Position numbers and translations under genes: made by a program
DNA from: Nocardioides sp. REDSEA-S33_B3
GTDB taxonomy: Bacteria > Actinomycetota > Actinomycetes > Propionibacteriales > Nocardioidaceae
NCBI GenBank assembly: GCA_001627335.1
Contig: LUPK01000038.1
Location: 42,612 to 106,611, forward strand
DNA: 64,000 bases
Reading direction: 5' to 3'
The notes under the pieces: model-generated
What the model was told of the DNA's origin: nothing
What the model saw: the letters and a program-made list of their open reading frames with translations, nothing else
The model's database searches: none
Shown here: positions 1 through 7,604 of the stretch, one piece after another
Layout of the letters: every line of letters begins with the position of its first letter
Numbering within the stretch: position 1 is the stretch's first letter

Positions 1-1
1 C

Positions 2-925
2 TCGACGCTCAAGATCAGCCTCGACGTCGACCTGCAGGCCGAGGCCGAGGCGGTGCTGCGACGCACCGGACCTGCCAGTGCCCTGGTCGCGATCGACCCG
101 GGCACCGGCGCCGTGCTCGCCGCGGCCAACGGGCCGGGCACCGGAGGCACCAACCTGGCGACGTACGGCCAGGCCGCGCCGGGCTCGACCTTCAAGACCG
201 TCTCCTCGCTCGCGCTGCTGCGCGCCGGGCTCGACCCGACCTCGGCCGTGCAGTGCCCGGCGACGACGGTGGTCGACGGCAAGACCTTCGGCAACTACTC
301 CGACTACCCCTCCGGGGCCACCGGGCGGATCACCCTGCGTCAGGCCGTCGCCAACTCGTGCAACACCGCCTTCATCACCAGCCGGGGCAAGATCCGGGGC
401 ACCGGCCTGTACGACGCCGCCGCCTCCCTCGGCTTCGGCATCGACCACGACCTCGGCTTCCCGGCGTACTTCGGCCAGGTGCCGCAGCCGGAGACCGAGA
501 CCGAGGCCGCCGCCGACCTGATCGGCCAGGGCAGGGTGCTGGCCAGCCCGATGGTGATGGCCACGGTCGTGGCGTCGGTGCAGGCCGGCGAGACCGTCGT
601 GCCGTGGCTGGTCAAGGACTACCGCGACGGCCCGCCGGAGGGTGCGAAGCCGCTGACCGGGGGCGAGGCGTCCGCGCTGCGCTCGATGCTGCGCGCCGTC
701 GTCACCGACGGCAGCGGCCGCGGCCTGCTCGACGTGCCGGGGCCCGAGCTGATCGCCAAGACCGGCACCGCGGAGTTCGAGAAGGACGGCAAGGTGCTCA
801 CCCACGCCTGGATGGTCGCCGCGGGGTCCGACCTGGCCGTGGCGGTCTACGTCGACGAGGGCGAGTCCGGCTCGCGGACCGCGGGTCCGCTGCTCGAGGC
901 GTTCCTGCGCGCCGCGCGCCGCTGA
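2..925 (+). CDS. Penicillin-binding protein transpeptidase domain (5' partial)
   Basis: C-terminal 307 residues of a peptidoglycan D,D-transpeptidase. The frame is open to the left edge, so the membrane anchor and any dimerisation domain lie outside the window. All three active-site motifs of the class are visible: SxxK as STFK (serine codon at 185), SxN as SCN near 356, and KTG as AKTGTAEF near 758. The family acylates on the SxxK serine and cross-links stem peptides on the outer face of the membrane; it is the target of beta-lactams. The C-terminus ends shortly after the transpeptidase fold, with no PASTA repeats. A strong stem-loop follows 32 bp after the stop. Whether this is a cell-division or an elongation enzyme cannot be told from this fragment. 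Confidence 0.93.
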   Translation, partial: STLKISLDVDLQAEAEAVLRRTGPASALVAIDPGTGAVLAAANGPGTGGTNLATYGQAAPGSTFKTVSSLALLRAGLDPTSAVQCPATTVVDGKTFGNYSDYPSGATGRITLRQAVANSCNTAFITSRGKIRGTGLYDAAASLGFGIDHDLGFPAYFGQVPQPETETEAAADLIGQGRVLASPMVMATVVASVQAGETVVPWLVKDYRDGPPEGAKPLTGGEASALRSMLRAVVTDGSGRGLLDVPGPELIAKTGTAEFEKDGKVLTHAWMVAAGSDLAVAVYVDEGESGSRTAGPLLEAFLRAARR

Positions 926-956
926 GGCACAGGCCCGGGGACGTCCGCAGGAACAA

Positions 957-985
957 CGAAGGGCCCGGGGTGCCCGGGCCCTTCG
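957..985 (+). terminator. Stem-loop terminator after the PBP gene
   Basis: Perfect 13-bp arms CGAAGGGCCCGGG and CCCGGGCCCTTCG around a 3-base loop, 32 bp beyond the transpeptidase stop. There is no T-tract, as is usual for strong GC-rich actinobacterial terminators. Confidence 0.75.
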
Positions 986-1032
986 CGGCGGCGTCTGGCG
1001 GAGGGACGTGGGGACGTGCCGCCGGACGTAGA

Positions 1033-1068
1033 TGAACCCCTCGCCGCATGGGGTCAGCAAGGGGTTCA
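1033..1068. repeat. Inverted repeat upstream of the aldehyde dehydrogenase
   Basis: Arms TGAACCCCT and AGGGGTTCA (9 bp, perfect) separated by 18 bases, about 110 bp before the aldehyde dehydrogenase start. It may be an operator or RNA structure. Nothing else is recognised in the gap apart from the -10-like element next to the gene. Confidence 0.35.
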
Positions 1069-1165
1069 CAGCCGTCTTCTGAGTGCTCCCTCCGAAGTCG
1101 ACAACACCTATAGTGCCACGCCCGGACACGCTGTGACGTGGATTGGTCCGAAGTCCCGGAAGTGC

Positions 1166-1171
1166 CAGGAT
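1166..1171 (+). promoter_or_regulatory. -10-like element, leaderless gabD-like gene
   Basis: CAGGAT ends 6 bases before the ATG at 1178 and there is no Shine-Dalgarno sequence. This geometry places transcription start at or next to the start codon. Confidence 0.45.
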
Positions 1172-1177
1172 TCGACC

Positions 1178-2653
1178 ATGACTGGTCCAGACGTCCACGC
1201 CCTGCTCGACCGCCTCCTGCCCGCCGAGCAGCGCCGCCTGTGGGTGGCCGGGGAGTGGCGCGACGCCGAGGGCGGCGACACCTTCGAGGTGGTCGACCCC
1301 GCCGACGGTCAGCTGCTGGCGCGGGTGGCCGACGGGTCGGTCACCGACGCGGTCGAGGCGCTCGACGCCGCGGTCGCCGCCCAGGCCGACTGGGCCGCCA
1401 CGGCCCCGCGCGAGCGCGGCGAGATCCTGCGCTCGGCGTTCGAGCTGATCGCCTCCCGCGCCGACGACCTGGCGATGCTGATGAGCCTGGAGATGGGCAA
1501 GGCCGTCGCCGAGGCCAAGGGGGAGGTCGCCTACGGCAACGAGTTCTTCCGGTGGTTCTCCGAGGAGGCGGTGCGCGTCCACGGCCGCTGGATGCAGGCC
1601 CCGGCCGGCGGCTCGCGGCTGCTGACGATCAAGAAGCCGGTCGGCCCGTGCTTCTTCGTCACCCCGTGGAACTTCCCGCTCGCGATGGGCACCCGCAAGA
1701 TCGGCCCCGCGATCGCCGCCGGGTGCACGATGGTCGTCAAGCCCGCGCACCAGACCCCGCTGACGATGCTCGCGCTGGCCGGCCTGCTGACCGAGGCCGG
1801 GCTCCCCGACGGGGTCCTCAACGTCGTACCCACCACGCGGGCCAAGGAGATGAGCGAGGCGCTGCAGGGCGACGACCGGCTGCGCAAGGTTTCCTTCACC
1901 GGCTCGACCGGGGTGGGCCGCACGTTGGTGCGCCAGTCCGCCGACCAGCTGCAGCGGGTGAGCATGGAGCTCGGTGGCAACGCGCCGTTCGTGGTCTTCG
2001 AGGACGCCGACGTCGACGCCGCCGTCGACGGGGCGATGACGGCGAAGATGCGCAACATGGGCGAGGCGTGCACGGCCGCCAACCGGTTCCTCGTGCACGC
2101 GAGCGTGGCCGAGGAGTTCGCCGAGAAGCTCGCCGCCCGGATGGGCGCGCTGACCGTCGGCCGCGGCCAGGACGAGGGTGTCGACGTGGGTCCGCTGATC
2201 GAGGAGAAGGCCGTCGAGTCGGTCTCGCAGCTGGTCACCGACGCGGTACACGACGGCGCCCGGCTGCTGACCGGCGGCACCGTCCCCGACGGCCCCGGCT
2301 TCTTCTACCCCCCGACCGTCCTGCTCGGGGTGCCGGCCGACTCGGCCATCAACGCCGAGGAGATCTTCGGACCGGTCGCGCCGATCACGACCTTCGAGAC
2401 CGAGGACGAGGCGGTGGCCCGCGCCAACGACACCGAGTACGGCCTGGCCTCCTACGTCTACACCCGCGACCTGTCGCGCACGATCCGGATGGCCGAGCGC
2501 CTGGAGTACGGCATGGTCGGCATCAACACCGGCCTGATCTCCAACCCCGCGGCGCCCTTCGGCGGCGTCAAGGCCTCCGGGTTCGGTCGCGAGGGGGGCT
2601 TCGAGGGCATCGAGGAGTACCTCGAGACGACGTACGTCGCCCTCCCGGTCTGA
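1178..2653 (+). CDS. gabD: NAD(P)-dependent succinate-semialdehyde dehydrogenase family
   Basis: 491-residue aldehyde dehydrogenase. Visible hallmarks are TPWNFPLAMGTRKIGPAIAA, the cofactor-binding VSFTGSTGVGR, general base Glu264 in MELGGNAP and catalytic Cys298 in GEACTAANR. Sequence style and length fit the GabD/SSADH branch, which oxidises succinate semialdehyde to succinate in the cytosol, linking GABA or C4 metabolism to the TCA cycle. Other medium-chain aldehydes are possible substrates. Start: the ATG at 1178 matches the family N-terminus (RRLWVAGEWRDAEGG follows) and has a -10-like CAGGAT 6 bases upstream; longer in-frame readings lack family similarity. The next gene begins 5 bp after the stop, so the two are probably cotranscribed. 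Confidence 0.88.
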   Translation: MTGPDVHALLDRLLPAEQRRLWVAGEWRDAEGGDTFEVVDPADGQLLARVADGSVTDAVEALDAAVAAQADWAATAPRERGEILRSAFELIASRADDLAMLMSLEMGKAVAEAKGEVAYGNEFFRWFSEEAVRVHGRWMQAPAGGSRLLTIKKPVGPCFFVTPWNFPLAMGTRKIGPAIAAGCTMVVKPAHQTPLTMLALAGLLTEAGLPDGVLNVVPTTRAKEMSEALQGDDRLRKVSFTGSTGVGRTLVRQSADQLQRVSMELGGNAPFVVFEDADVDAAVDGAMTAKMRNMGEACTAANRFLVHASVAEEFAEKLAARMGALTVGRGQDEGVDVGPLIEEKAVESVSQLVTDAVHDGARLLTGGTVPDGPGFFYPPTVLLGVPADSAINAEEIFGPVAPITTFETEDEAVARANDTEYGLASYVYTRDLSRTIRMAERLEYGMVGINTGLISNPAAPFGGVKASGFGREGGFEGIEEYLETTYVALPV

Positions 2654-2658
2654 CGCGG

Positions 2659-3642
2659 GTGGAGCTCTTCGCCGGCACCCGCCAGACCTACGCCGAGTTC
2701 GCGACCCAGGCCACGGACTCGCCCACGTTCGTGACGTGGACGCTCGGCGTCGTCGACGACCCCGAGGTGCTGGCCTGGCTCGACACGCTGCCGGCGCTCA
2801 AGCGGCAGCCCAACCTCGTCTTCGCGGCGGCGCGCTGGCACGGGCTCCCCGACGACGCGACGTACGCCGACCTGCGCGAGGTCCTGTTGGGCGACGACGG
2901 GTCCGTCCGCGCGACGGTGCTGTCCCGGGCGACCCAGACCAACGAGGCCGGCCGGCTCGCGACGCTGCTCCCCCTGCTGCGTCGGGTCGCGCTCGAGGAC
3001 GGGCCTATCGCGCTGGTCGAGGTCGGCGCCAGCGGCGGGCTGACCCTCCACCCTGACCGGTGGTCCTACCGCTACCGCACCCCGGAGGGCGAGCTGCGGG
3101 TCGGCGACCCGGGAGCGCCGACGCTGGACTGCGTGGCCGAGGGTCCGGGCCCGTGGCCGGACGGTCTCCCGGAGGTCGCCTGGCGCGGCGGGATCGACCT
3201 GAACCCGCTCGACGTCACCGACCCGGACACCGCGCGCTGGCTGGAGGTGCTCGTCTGGCCCGAGCACGACGACCGCCGGGCACTCCTGCGGCGTGCCATC
3301 GAGGTGGCCCGGCAGGACCCACCGCACCTCGTGCGCGGCGACCTGCTCACCGACCTCGACCCGCTGCTGGACGAGGCCTCCGAGCACGGTCGGGTCGTGG
3401 TGCAGCACAGCGCGGTCATCGCCTACCTCGAGCGTGAGGACCGCGAGCGGTTCACCGACCAGATGCTCGCGCGCGTCGCCGAGGGTCGGTGCCGGTGGAT
3501 CAGCAACGAGGGCTCCCGCGTGCTGCCCCGGGTCAGTGCGACCGGACCCGCGGCACCGGCGGACCGCTTCGTGCTGGCGCTCGACGGCCGCGCCGTCGCC
3601 TGGACTCACGGGCACGGGCGCTCGATCACCTGGTGCGCCTGA
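2659..3642 (+). CDS. DUF2332 family protein
   Basis: 327-residue cytosolic protein of the DUF2332 family, recognised from the N-terminal pattern with FVTWTLGVVDDPEVLAWLDTL, PNLVFAAARWHGLP and the central VEVGASGGLTLHPDRW segment. The GASGGL piece resembles the glycine-rich SAM-binding turn of methyltransferases, but no function is established for the family. The GTG start at 2659 lies 5 bp after the aldehyde dehydrogenase stop, implying one transcript. The last 17 bp overlap, tail to tail, the end of the minus-strand gene that follows. No signal peptide or membrane segment. Confidence 0.8.
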   Translation: MELFAGTRQTYAEFATQATDSPTFVTWTLGVVDDPEVLAWLDTLPALKRQPNLVFAAARWHGLPDDATYADLREVLLGDDGSVRATVLSRATQTNEAGRLATLLPLLRRVALEDGPIALVEVGASGGLTLHPDRWSYRYRTPEGELRVGDPGAPTLDCVAEGPGPWPDGLPEVAWRGGIDLNPLDVTDPDTARWLEVLVWPEHDDRRALLRRAIEVARQDPPHLVRGDLLTDLDPLLDEASEHGRVVVQHSAVIAYLEREDRERFTDQMLARVAEGRCRWISNEGSRVLPRVSATGPAAPADRFVLALDGRAVAWTHGHGRSITWCA

Positions 3643-4225
3643 GCGGCCGATCAGCCTCGCGCCCCACCGCCCCGAGCAGTCGTACGCCGCTGGGCGCGCC
3701 GGGATCGCCGGCCACGGCAAGCGCCGGGGCGAACCGACCCTCCCCGACCAGGGCGCGTGCCACAGGGAGCAGGTCGACGGCGAGCGCCGGGGGGACGGGG
3801 TGGTCGAGGTCCAGGGCCCGTGCCACGTCCCACCCGTGGACGGTGATCTCCAGTGCGGCGGTGAGCACCAGCAGCCCGGGGTCCATGACGACACCGGCCC
3901 CACGCCCGGCCCTGCCAAGGGTGACGGGTCGCGGCGGCGCGTCGGTCCAGGCACCGAGCAGGGCGCAGGCCTTGGTGCACAGGGAGTCGGTGCCACCGGG
4001 CCGCGGGGCCCCACCGGGGCCGGTCGGGGGTGCGACCGTGCCGCCCGCGGCCTCGAGGAACGCGTCGAGGGCGTCGTCCATGTGGGCGAGCAGCGCGGCG
4101 AGGTCCCACCGGTCGCACGGGGTCGGCCGGGTCAGGTCGGTCGGCCCGACCCGTGCCAGGGCGGTGCGGGTGTAGCCCAGGGAACGCTCGAGCAGCTCGA
4201 CGCCCGCGTCGAGCCGGGAGGACAC
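3626..4225 (-). CDS. TIGR03086-like mycothiol/DinB-fold metal-binding protein
   Basis: 199-residue protein of the DinB/maleylpyruvate-isomerase N-terminal superfamily. The N-terminal part has the expected pattern TRPTPCDRWDLAALLAHM, where the CxxWD(L)xxLxxH region provides metal-binding residues, and a central ALEITVHGWDVARAL supplies the other conserved H-x-W-D. Many members are thiol-dependent (mycothiol) enzymes; the substrate here is unknown. The GTG start is 7 bp after the stop of the sigma factor gene, so the two are one operon and this protein may serve the sigma regulon. It converges on the DUF2332 gene with a 17-bp overlap. Confidence 0.75.
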   Translation of the reverse strand: MSSRLDAGVELLERSLGYTRTALARVGPTDLTRPTPCDRWDLAALLAHMDDALDAFLEAAGGTVAPPTGPGGAPRPGGTDSLCTKACALLGAWTDAPPRPVTLGRAGRGAGVVMDPGLLVLTAALEITVHGWDVARALDLDHPVPPALAVDLLPVARALVGEGRFAPALAVAGDPGAPSGVRLLGAVGREADRPLRRTR

Positions 4226-4232
4226 GGCGGTC

Positions 4233-5243
4233 TCAGGCCGGTGGGGCTGCGGACGCGGCGACGCCCGCGGGGCGGTCGGGCCGGTAGTCCGCGGGCAGGC
4301 TCATGGGCAGCCCGAAGGTCTCGAAGAGCCGGGTGTCGAAGAACGCGTCGACCTGCGCGACCTCGGGGTGGTCGGGGTCGCCGTCCCACTGGAGCACCTG
4401 CAGCTGGAACGGCACGAACCCGCCCTCCGGCGTACGCATGTAGAGGCCGAAGGCGGGCTGGCCGTTGGCCCGCGTCTCGATCATCGGCATGTCCTCGGAC
4501 CCGCCCGGGCACTCGTTGCCGATGAGCCAGGCGATGTTGGCGCGGCCCTTGAACCAACTGGTGAACGGCGGCATCTCCCACACCGCCTCCGCGGTGAGCA
4601 TCGAGACGATGGTGTCGACGTCCTTGCGCCAGAACGCCTCGGTGTAGCGCTCGAGAAGCTGTCGCTGCGCGGTCGTCAGCTCGTCGGCGACGGTGTCCTC
4701 GGTCAGGGCGCGCGTCCTCATCTGCGCGTGCGCGCGCTGGAGGGCGGAGTTGACCGCCGCGACCGTCGTGTCGAGCGCCTCGGCGGCGCTCCAGCGCAGC
4801 ACGTCGCGCAGGATCAGCACGGCGCGCTGCTTGGCCGGCAGGTGCTGCAGGGCGGCGACGAAGGCCAGCCGGATCGAGTCGCGCTCGGCCACGGTCACCG
4901 CGGCGTCGGGCACCGGCTCGAGCCAGGTGATCTCGTGGTCCTGCTCGAGGGCGTCGCCGGCCGGCTGGTCGGCGGTGCCGATGCCCGAGGGCAGCGGTCG
5001 GCGGGGACGACCCTCCAGGTTGGTCAGGCAGACGTTGGTGGCGATCCGGTAGAGCCACGTGCGCACCGAGCTGCGGCCCTGGAAGTCCGCGGAGGCCTTC
5101 CACGCACGCAGCAGCGTCTCCTGCACCAGGTCCTCGGCCTCGTGCACCGACCCGCTCATCCGGTAGCAGTGCGCGAGCAGCTCGCGCTGGTAGCGCTCGG
5201 TGAGCCGCGGGAAGTCCGCCAGCTCGTCGTCGGTCGTCGTCAT
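4233..5243 (-). CDS. ECF sigma factor with SnoaL-like C-terminal domain (sigma-70 subfamily 5 / SigG type)
   Basis: 336-residue extracytoplasmic-function sigma factor. Region 2 is LLAHCYRMSGSVHEAEDLVQ followed by ETLLRAW (residues about 25-52). Region 4 is LPAKQRAVLILRDVLRWSAA with a helix-turn-helix to about residue 185. The last ~140 residues form a SnoaL/NTF2-like domain (LLERYTEAFWRKDVDTIV). In this sigma group the tail is known to take the place of a classical anti-sigma partner as a modulator, and none is encoded nearby. ATG at 5243 has GGGAGGG about 7 bases upstream. An in-frame ATG at 5315 with GGAGG also exists and would add 24 low-complexity residues. The TIGR03086-like gene follows 7 bp downstream. 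Confidence 0.9.
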   Translation of the reverse strand: MTTTDDELADFPRLTERYQRELLAHCYRMSGSVHEAEDLVQETLLRAWKASADFQGRSSVRTWLYRIATNVCLTNLEGRPRRPLPSGIGTADQPAGDALEQDHEITWLEPVPDAAVTVAERDSIRLAFVAALQHLPAKQRAVLILRDVLRWSAAEALDTTVAAVNSALQRAHAQMRTRALTEDTVADELTTAQRQLLERYTEAFWRKDVDTIVSMLTAEAVWEMPPFTSWFKGRANIAWLIGNECPGGSEDMPMIETRANGQPAFGLYMRTPEGGFVPFQLQVLQWDGDPDHPEVAQVDAFFDTRLFETFGLPMSLPADYRPDRPAGVAASAAPPA

Positions 5244-5389
5244 CGTCGCGCCCTCCCGGGTCCGCACCGCCGTGCCCACGGCCGTCCCCGCCGCACCCGT
5301 GCCCACTGCACCCATGTCCTGCCTCCGCTCATCCTGCCCGCCCGCGGGCATATCGGACAGTGCAGACCTCCGACCGGCCCAGGACTCAT

Positions 5390-5423
5390 CGCCGAGCCGG
5401 CGTATCAATGCGCCGGCTCGGCG
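5390..5423 (-). terminator. Stem-loop terminator after glpD
   Basis: Perfect 13-bp arms CGCCGAGCCGGCG and CGCCGGCTCGGCG with an 8-base loop, 12 bp beyond the glpD stop on the minus strand. The GCCGAGCCGGC core also appears in the repeat near 53613. Confidence 0.7.
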
Positions 5424-5434
5424 GGTGAGGTGGG

Positions 5435-6976
5435 TCAGGAGGAGGGACGGGCCAGGGAGAGTGCGCGTCGGGCGAGCGGCTCGGCGGCAGCGCGGTCCTC
5501 GGGGACCAGGCCGACGCGGGTACGCCGGTCCAGCAGGTCGTCGACGTCGTGGGCGCCCTCGTGGGTGACCCCGAAGAGCAGCTCGGCGAGCGTGATCGGC
5601 ACGGTGGCCGAGACGGGGGCGAGCAGCTCCTGGTCGGGGAGCCCGGTCAGCTCCCGGGCCGAGGACAGCACGAGCGCGGCGTCCGCGCCGTAGCGGCGCA
5701 CCAGCCGGGCCGGCTCCTCCAGCGTGGCCAGCACCGACCGGGGCGCGGCGCCGGCCAGCGGCAGGGTCACGGTCACGCACGGCCCGGCCGCGAGGCCGTG
5801 GTGCTCGACCGCGGCGTCCACGGCGTCCTGCGCCATCCGGCGGTACGTCGTCAGCTTGCCGCCCACGACCGTCGTCACGCCCGAGGGGCCGGTCACGACG
5901 GCGTGCCGGCGCGACAGGTCGGCGGTGGAGCCGTCGCCACCGTCCAGCAGCGGCCGCAGCCCGGCGAAGGTCCCGACCACATCGGCGCGGTGCAGCGGCC
6001 GCGCGAACGCGGCGGACACGACGTCGAGCAGGAAGCCGATCTCGGTCTCGGTCGGCTCCGGCACGTCGGGGACCGGTCCGGGGGCGGGCTCGTCGGTGAG
6101 GCCGACGTACACCGTGCCGTCGGGCTGGGGGAGGACCATCACGAACCGGTTGGTCTCGCCGGGGACGGGTGCGAAGACACTGGCCCCCAGGCCGGGCAGC
6201 GTGTTGGCGCGCAGCACCAGGTGGGTGCCGCGACTGGGGCGCAGCCGGATGCCGTCGCTGCGGCTGCCCTCCTCGCCGAGGACCTGGTCGGCCCAGACGC
6301 CGGCGGCGTTGATGATCGCGCGGGCGCGCACGGTGTGCTCGGCCCCGGTCACCTCGTCGCGCAGGACCACCTCGCCGCGCGCGGCGCGCAGCACGCGTGC
6401 TCGGGTGCGCACGTGGGCCCCCCGGTCGGCGGCGGTGCGACCCATGGTCACGACCAGGCGGGCGTCGTCCTCGAGCTGGCCGTCCCAGCCGAGCAGGCCG
6501 CCACGCAACCCGGAGGGCCGCAGGGCGGGCACCATCGCCAGCGTCTCGGTCGCCGACATGTGGCGCGGCTGGGGGAGCGTCTCGGCGTCGGTGCGGGCGC
6601 CGCGGCGCAGCAGGTCGCCCGCCCGCAGACCGGCTCGCGCGAGCCCGCCCTGCAGGCGCGACATCGAGGAGTTGATCGGGATGACCATCGGCATCGACCG
6701 GGTCAGGTGGGGCGCGGTGACCTCCATGAGGATGCCGCGCTCGACGGCGCTCTCGTGCGCGACCCCGACCTGCCCCTTGGCCAGGTAGCGCAGGCCGCCG
6801 TGCACCATCTTCGAGCTCCAGCGCGAGGTGCCGAAGGCGAGGTCGTGGGCGTCCACGGCCAGCACCGACAGCCCGCGCGTCACGGCGTCGAGGGCCACGC
6901 CCGCGCCGGTCACGCCCAGGCCGACGACCAGGACGTCGACCTCGGTCGGCGCGCCGGCCAGGCCGGCCCGGATCAC
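5435..6976 (-). CDS. glpD: FAD-dependent glycerol-3-phosphate dehydrogenase
   Basis: 513-residue flavoprotein that oxidises sn-glycerol 3-phosphate to dihydroxyacetone phosphate at the membrane, passing electrons to quinone. The N-terminal FAD-binding VDVLVVGLGVTGAGVALDA, the GTSRWSSKMVHGGLRYL signature of the family (residues about 49-65), the NAAGVWAD segment and the C-terminal GKLTTYRRMA motif are all visible. The GTG start at 6976 overlaps the TetR stop by 4 bp (GTGA), so it is translationally coupled to the regulator and is probably under the same palindromic operator. Facing genes (alkyl-DHAP-synthase-like and lipid-kinase-like) also use or make DHAP and phosphatidate-type molecules, suggesting a role in glycerolipid supply. 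Confidence 0.92.
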   Translation of the reverse strand: MIRAGLAGAPTEVDVLVVGLGVTGAGVALDAVTRGLSVLAVDAHDLAFGTSRWSSKMVHGGLRYLAKGQVGVAHESAVERGILMEVTAPHLTRSMPMVIPINSSMSRLQGGLARAGLRAGDLLRRGARTDAETLPQPRHMSATETLAMVPALRPSGLRGGLLGWDGQLEDDARLVVTMGRTAADRGAHVRTRARVLRAARGEVVLRDEVTGAEHTVRARAIINAAGVWADQVLGEEGSRSDGIRLRPSRGTHLVLRANTLPGLGASVFAPVPGETNRFVMVLPQPDGTVYVGLTDEPAPGPVPDVPEPTETEIGFLLDVVSAAFARPLHRADVVGTFAGLRPLLDGGDGSTADLSRRHAVVTGPSGVTTVVGGKLTTYRRMAQDAVDAAVEHHGLAAGPCVTVTLPLAGAAPRSVLATLEEPARLVRRYGADAALVLSSARELTGLPDQELLAPVSATVPITLAELLFGVTHEGAHDVDDLLDRRTRVGLVPEDRAAAEPLARRALSLARPSS

Positions 6977-7581
6977 GACGCACCCCCGGCGAGGCCGCGG
7001 GTCAGCAGCAGCCGCAGCTCGTCGTCGAGCGCGTCGGCCTCGACCTCGCCGTCGACCATGGTGTGGGCCGACAGCACGAAGCCGTGGGCGGTCAGCACCA
7101 TCGAGCGAGCCATCGCGACCGGGTCGCCGGCGCGCACCGAGCCCGCCGCCTGACCCTCGCGCAGCGCCTCGGTGAGCAGCCCGAGGATGAGGTCCTGCGA
7201 GCGGCCGCGCCGGCTCAGCAGGTAGGGCAGCACGAGCTCGGGGTCCAGCTCGACGATGCGCACGAAGAGCTCGTTCTCCCGCAGGGCGCGGATCGTGGCG
7301 ACCACGTCATCGACCAGGCGGGTCAACGCGTCGTCGGCGGTCGAGGTGCCCACGGTGGTGGCCACCAGCCCGGTCCACTCGCGGGTCATCAGGTCGCCGA
7401 GCAGCGTGGGCATGTCGGCCCAGGAGCGGTAGATCGTCATCCGGCTGACGCCGGCCCGTCGGGCGACCTCGGTCAGCGTCGTGCGCCGCCAACCCACGTC
7501 GAGGATGCAGGCCCGCGCGGCGTCGAGGTAGGCGTCGCGGGGGCCGGGCGAAGATTCGTCGTTGTGACGAAGTGACGTCAT
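6973..7581 (-). CDS. TetR family regulator of the glycerolipid locus
   Basis: 202-residue TetR-type repressor. N-terminal helix-turn-helix TLTEVARRAGVSRMTIYRSW (residues about 35-54) is followed by an all-helical ligand-binding part. The gene is divergent from the flavoprotein gene; their start codons are only 17 bp apart and both lie in one 29-bp palindrome, the obvious operator for self- and cross-regulation. Start: ATG 7581 is preceded by TACAGT with a 7-base gap and no Shine-Dalgarno sequence, so the mRNA is probably leaderless. A TetR gene also stands next to the flavoprotein and lipid-kinase pair in Mycobacterium tuberculosis (Rv2250c-Rv2252), from memory. The ligand is unknown, possibly an acyl-CoA or lipid precursor. 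Confidence 0.88.
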   Translation of the reverse strand: MTSLRHNDESSPGPRDAYLDAARACILDVGWRRTTLTEVARRAGVSRMTIYRSWADMPTLLGDLMTREWTGLVATTVGTSTADDALTRLVDDVVATIRALRENELFVRIVELDPELVLPYLLSRRGRSQDLILGLLTEALREGQAAGSVRAGDPVAMARSMVLTAHGFVLSAHTMVDGEVEADALDDELRLLLTRGLAGGAS

Positions 7582-7604
7582 GTGTCACACTGTAACACAT
7601 GACG
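7576..7604. promoter_or_regulatory. 29-bp palindromic operator containing both divergent start codons
   Basis: Perfect 10-bp arms CGTCATGTGT (7576-7585) and ACACATGACG (7595-7604) flank a 9-bp centre. Thirteen of 14 pairs around the central base at 7590 match. The CAT in the left arm is the TetR start codon and the ATG in the right arm is the flavoprotein start codon. -10-like hexamers TACAGT (minus strand, 7594-7589) and CACACT (plus, 7586-7591) lie in the centre. A repressor bound here would cover both promoters and both starts. Confidence 0.75.

Noticed and set aside
4132..5103. Minus-strand open frame in another phase of the sigma factor gene
   Set aside because: Arg/Ala/Pro-rich shadow; the sigma factor reading has complete regions 2 and 4.
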